DNA of 64,000 nucleotides from Sisyra terminalis (taxonomy: Eukaryota; Arthropoda; Insecta; Neuroptera; Sisyridae), in NCBI GenBank assembly GCA_958496175.1, contig OY292276.1, positions 25,686,001 to 25,750,000 on the forward strand. The letters are read 5' to 3'. Shown piece after piece: positions 59,616 to 64,000 of this stretch; position 1 is the stretch's first letter, and every line of letters starts with the position of its first letter. The notes under the pieces were generated by a model. The model made no database searches. It saw only the letters and a program-made list of their open reading frames with translations, and was not told the DNA's origin. Position numbers and translations under genes: made by a program.

Positions 59616-61704
59616 GATTTGTCGTTTTTATTTGGAATAATCTTTTATGTAAATAAACCGATTTTTATTAAATACAACTCTCCAGATTTACTTATAAAAG
59701 TTCCGAACTGTCTGAAATTTAGAGTTGGGAACTTTAAGTCCACGTATCCTTTCCACAGCATATTTACACAAAATATATTCTTTCTTCTCTAAGTCGGTGT
59801 TGAAATAGAGTTAATATTGTGATGATTAACATGTGGATATTTATATCAATTTAAATTTAATTGGCTGGGTAAGAAAAATATTAAGGAAAGTGAGGACCCG
59901 ATAATATTCAATATATTTTTGATAGTTTTACGACTAAGTTCAGTCTAATCTACATCTCAGTGGTTTAAACATACGAACAAATGTACGTCATCAACGCTCT
60001 AGCCCACTTTAGCCATTTCATAATTTTTATGATTTTCTAAGAAATTAATACTATCTTTCCTCAACTTAGCCCCATTAGGTGACTATTTCTTCAATATTAG
60101 ATTCAAAAAATTAAAAATTTTTGTATTACAGAACCTTATTTATTATCCTTTGTAGCACTACTAACCTTAATTAAAAAAGTTTTAAATATTCACAAGTATC
60201 AATTTAAAGGTTTTAGAAAGTTTCAATAAATCAATCACCATGAGATCATTGTTAGGTAGTTATACTATATACATAGTGAACTGGTAGTTCGTGTAGTACC
60301 TAAGATTAAAGTTATATTAAAAGTCAAATCAATTGATGATCAATGCCAACACTTCAGATAACTAAAATTTAAAAATCTAAATTGAATCAAAAAAGAAATA
60401 CATTAGTTACAACTGAGAAATATAATATAAGTAATTATATTTTGGATACCTCAAAGTGCCAGTTTGTTTCTACAAAGTTGAGTGTTATCATACAATAAAA
60501 GATAATATTGTTAATAATAACTTCCAATCATTGAAATATCACCTAATGTCTGTTCGGAAAATTGAATACAATTATTGATAGCACTCTACCATGAAATCAT
60601 TAAAACTAAATAAACTTTGAAAATTTCAAGCTATAAAACGTTTTTCATTTACAAAGCCAACTAATATTTGTTTGAAAAACTTAACTACTTTATTTTCCAC
60701 CTTAATTGAATATATGTGGTATCTTTTTTGTATTAAACACGCAAGAGGCTCCGCTTTTTAAATTTAATAGTAAGGACTTATTTAGTCGTTGAAAAGGGCA
60801 AACATACTTATATCATGAATATTCAAAGTAAAATGTTGACCTTAATCTCATTTATATTTCAACAGACAAAACTGAACCGAAAACATTATATCATTAATGA
60901 TATAAACAAGTTTATTCAGCTCTTCCTGATAATCCTCCCACGACATTCCGAGTTTGTACGAAGAGAAAATTAACATAAATTTTCCCAATCCACCTTTTGC
61001 CATTTGCCTTAAATATAGCCAATTAATGGGAGCGAATCACCATAGTTTTCCTTTTGTAAATGAATTTATAGTCCATTATAGTCATAAAACAAGTCATATA
61101 TTATGTTCTAATAATAATTCATGCACTTACTTCAAAACGAACGAAAAATCCTGTATTTATCTGCATCATATTTTCACAGTGTAAAATATGATTGATAGTA
61201 GTATGGGGATGTTACATCAATACTTTACACAAAAAGTAAATAATAAAATAAAAAATACAGTATGTTTCTTGTTAATGAAATTTTGTTAAGGAAAAACTAC
61301 TTTGTGGGAAACAATTTTGAAATGCTAACAATTTTAATTCAATTGTTTTAAAAAATATTTTGCAGTTTTCAACTTGAATGAAACTTTATCTTTATCCACA
61401 GTTATATAAAATAGCTTGGCATTAAATTTAGCGAAGACTAGAGAAACACTAGCGAAAATCACCAAACGTAAAAATTTTTATCCAGATAAAAGTCAAGGGT
61501 CTTAGTCAACCATAGTTATAAGACCACTTTTAGATATCCGTAGCCGAATGATAAAACCCATATCCTTTCAATTTTGTCCTTTATTTTCGTTAGTCGCAGT
61601 CATTTAATATTAAAATGGAGATCAGCGATGGATTTTACTTGGCACTATATAGATAAAATTGAGAGGAAGGTGTTTTCATTGAACTTCTTCACAATGCACT
61701 ATGA
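59616..61704. other. AT-rich intron, nothing recognised
   Basis: The 60954-61184 frame has no domain, and no element ends were found. Confidence 0.45.
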
Positions 61705-62431
61705 CAGAAGTCTCCAACCGTTTTAAGCCTAAGAGCACATTTTAGAACAATAATAACGAACTTATGACCCGTGGGACCCACACAAGCTTTTTTACTGACC
61801 CACGATGGCTAGGGAATCATTTGTTTCTTATGTTTGTAGAAGGAGACTTCCACAGCACTTGTATAGCCCCCTCTGTTTCACCTTCATATTGTTTCACATT
61901 AGTGATCCACGAGCACTAAGAAAAATGAACTTTTCTTAGTACTAAGAAAAATGAAGAAAATCCACCCACCAAAAAGGTACGTCATCCCTTTTCTAAGATG
62001 TGAACCGAATAGTAAGTTATATATTTTGTGGCTCAAGGCCCTTATAACGACATTAAGATCTGGCAACGTTGCATTTTCTGCTTTTTTTTAATTGAATTCA
62101 CGAATAAATCAGGCCATATAGGAAATTTAATAACAAAAGAGAAAATTATACGATATCAGAATAGAATTAGCCAAAAAAAATGTGAGTTTTAAAAAATTTT
62201 AATTTTAAAAACAAAGTAGAAAATTCAACGTTGCCGGTTGTCTGTTATTGATGTTTGCAAAAAGGGACTTGAGCCATATTAATTTTTAAAGATAAATTTA
62301 TTGTAGTGAATTATTAGTAGAACAAAAAACGTTAAAAACCCTAATATTTTTACTATAGTAACTCAGCGGTGGGACATGTAAAATGGTCCATGAACACCTT
62401 GGTATCCGCGAATATACCGTGGGGATCACTG
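61705..62431. mobile_element. Probable hAT-type non-autonomous element
   Basis: The left end CAGAAGTCTCCAACCG and, reversed, the right end CAGTGATCCCCACGG are related to the common hAT terminus CAGTGGTCCCCAACC. Subterminal GACCCGTGGGACCC and GACCCACGATGG occur on the left. The flanking octamers do not match, so the insertion is old. Confidence 0.5.
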
Positions 62432-64000
62432 TTCTATAGTGTAGAGAAATTACAAAGCTTGTTTTCTAGTAAGGAGGGCCCTTCATAAAAAAACGATCGC
62501 ATACTTTGGGTGAGGATAAGGTGTCAGTGTGACAAGATAGGTGGAGAGAGTGGAAGTAATTTTACTTTAAATTTTTTTTCAACTTTTATTTCATTTCTCT
62601 GTTATGATAGACTTTCATTCATTTTATATTTGTAAATAAGTAAACAGTTTTACGACTATATTTTCGTCAAATATCTTATACCTTGTTTTATTTACTCAAT
62701 TTTGTACATGAAAGTCTACCTTTCGTGATGTAATATTTAAAGTTTGGATCGTAGAAAATATGACGCACCATGGCGAAAAGGAAGAGGGTCTAAAAAGATG
62801 AAATTGTGAGTGACGTATTTTATGAACGATCCCTTATGTGTTACAGATTATATTCTGGTTGGTATTGCGATGAAATTTATATATTTCTGCATGTGGTATG
62901 TGGATATACAACCGAATAACCGAAAATGGAAACATCGAAATTTTAACCTGATGCTAACCGAATATAATATGAAACGTAAAAATTGGAAAAATACTGATTC
63001 ATATATTATATGAAAAGTAAGTGTAAGCGTGTGAGGTATTGTTAGATAGTTCTGCAAAAATAATATATCAGATGAAAAAGGCTTTTTTTATTCAAATTCC
63101 TTCCTTTTATCATAAATCTTCACCTGTCTTAGGGAGTATTTACTATACTACCTAGTTTTTAAAATTTTTGTCTTCAAGCGTGCCTTAAATGTTGGCAGAA
63201 TTTTATCAAGTCCTTTGGTTTCTTATGAAAATATTTTTACAGGAAAGAGACAGATTGATGATTAACAAGATAACAAATTTTTTTCAAAGACAAAAAAGCT
63301 CATCAAAATATAGCAGCGACTAATCTGTTTTTATCGCAGAAAATCTTTTTCTATTGCGAAATATTCAAAGTTACAAGTTCATACTATTGATATTTTTTTA
63401 ATTTAAATTGTTTTTTTGGAATTTTTAGTTGGTTTCTAAGTTTAGAATACATATTTACAATGTTAATTTTTTTTGAATACCTATTTTTATTTTTTTGAAA
63501 TTTTTCTACGAATTGGAACCCAACCCCGTATTTTCCTATAAAATAGGGTTCACATTGCACGGTTTTGCATTGTGCGCTGTTTTTAAGGAATGGAACTACC
63601 GCGTAGTTGGAAAAATTACTGTATAAAACATTTTTTACGAAAATGGTCTTTAATTTTCCCAGGAGACAAAATCTATTTTCTAAACATTTCAATATAATGG
63701 AATATTAGTGAAACTGTATCATTTCCTTTTACAGTAGGTTTATTGCATTGTAGGTTAAAAAAAATAAACTCCACTTTAGAAACTCTTATTGTTCGTGGTC
63801 AAACACTTTAGATTTAACCATTTTTTTCAAAATGATGCAAATCCATTTAAATTTATCTTGCAGAAGTTTTCATATACCTAATAACAATATTGTTTTATCG
63901 TCTAAGGTTATAACGCTACAAAATGTTTATAACCCTTATATAATCCTATATAGTGATTATAGCATTATCTTTAGCACAAGGAAATTCACCGTAAATATTG
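62432..64000. other. AT-rich right edge, nothing firmly recognised
   Basis: A minus-strand open frame at 63384-63692 (about 100 codons, no ATG-defined start, Lys-rich tail) has no known domain and no clear splice sites. Earlier exons of the minus-strand gene should lie beyond this edge. Confidence 0.4.

Noticed and set aside
63384..63692. Minus-strand open frame of about 100 codons
   Set aside because: It has no domain, a Lys-rich tail from A-rich DNA, and no defensible splice sites. It was kept only as a remark.
1..64000. CRISPR arrays, rRNA genes, telomeric TTAGG arrays, LTR pairs
   Set aside because: None was seen on reading both strands. The genome type also makes CRISPR arrays irrelevant.

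Overview
The window is AT-rich arthropod (probably insect) nuclear DNA. The evidence is spliced protein-coding exons with GT-AG borders, a tRNA-derived SINE family, mariner, hAT and piggyBac DNA transposons, and non-LTR retrotransposon remnants. No bacterial-style gene clusters are present. The order and species cannot be fixed from the sequence alone.

Almost the whole window appears to lie inside one very large minus-strand gene. Three exons are supported: an internal coding exon at 54790-54903, a second at 12086-12292, and an ATG-containing exon at 1643-1941 with a GC-richer, TATA-bearing upstream region (about 1942-2470). All three leave the reading frame after codon position 2, and the two internal ones also enter it there. 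The two internal exons are therefore frame-compatible with each other, and the 1643-1941 exon is a plausible alternative first exon of the same gene. The encoded segments are Ser/Gly/Pro/Asn/acidic-rich and probably disordered, so the protein is not identified. A possible opposite-strand spliced exon pair (36026-36317 and 36581-36614, plus strand) lies in the 42-kb intron.

The rest is intron or intergenic sequence with many transposon fossils. There are eight copies or pieces of one tRNA-derived SINE (271, 4850, 20190, 38513, 54010, 57075, 59172, 59514). Non-LTR retrotransposon pieces lie at 10690-11180, 16233-16392, 23336-24490, 30999-31112 and 40740-41430. Mariner remnants lie at 20889-21456, 46745-47110 and 53150-53475. 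hAT-type elements include a 413-bp MITE with a perfect 8-bp target duplication at 6688-7100 and an 830-bp element at 16518-17347. A piggyBac-type MITE with TTAA on both sides is at 36948-37208.

The most unusual structures are a perfect 284-bp inverted repeat with only a 20-nt spacer (52090-52677), and a perfect 59-bp inverted repeat (44560-44770) enclosing a hammerhead-ribozyme-like core. Related hammerhead-like motifs occur at 25171-25208 and 37598-37629. All calls were made by eye, and coordinates of degraded repeats are approximate.
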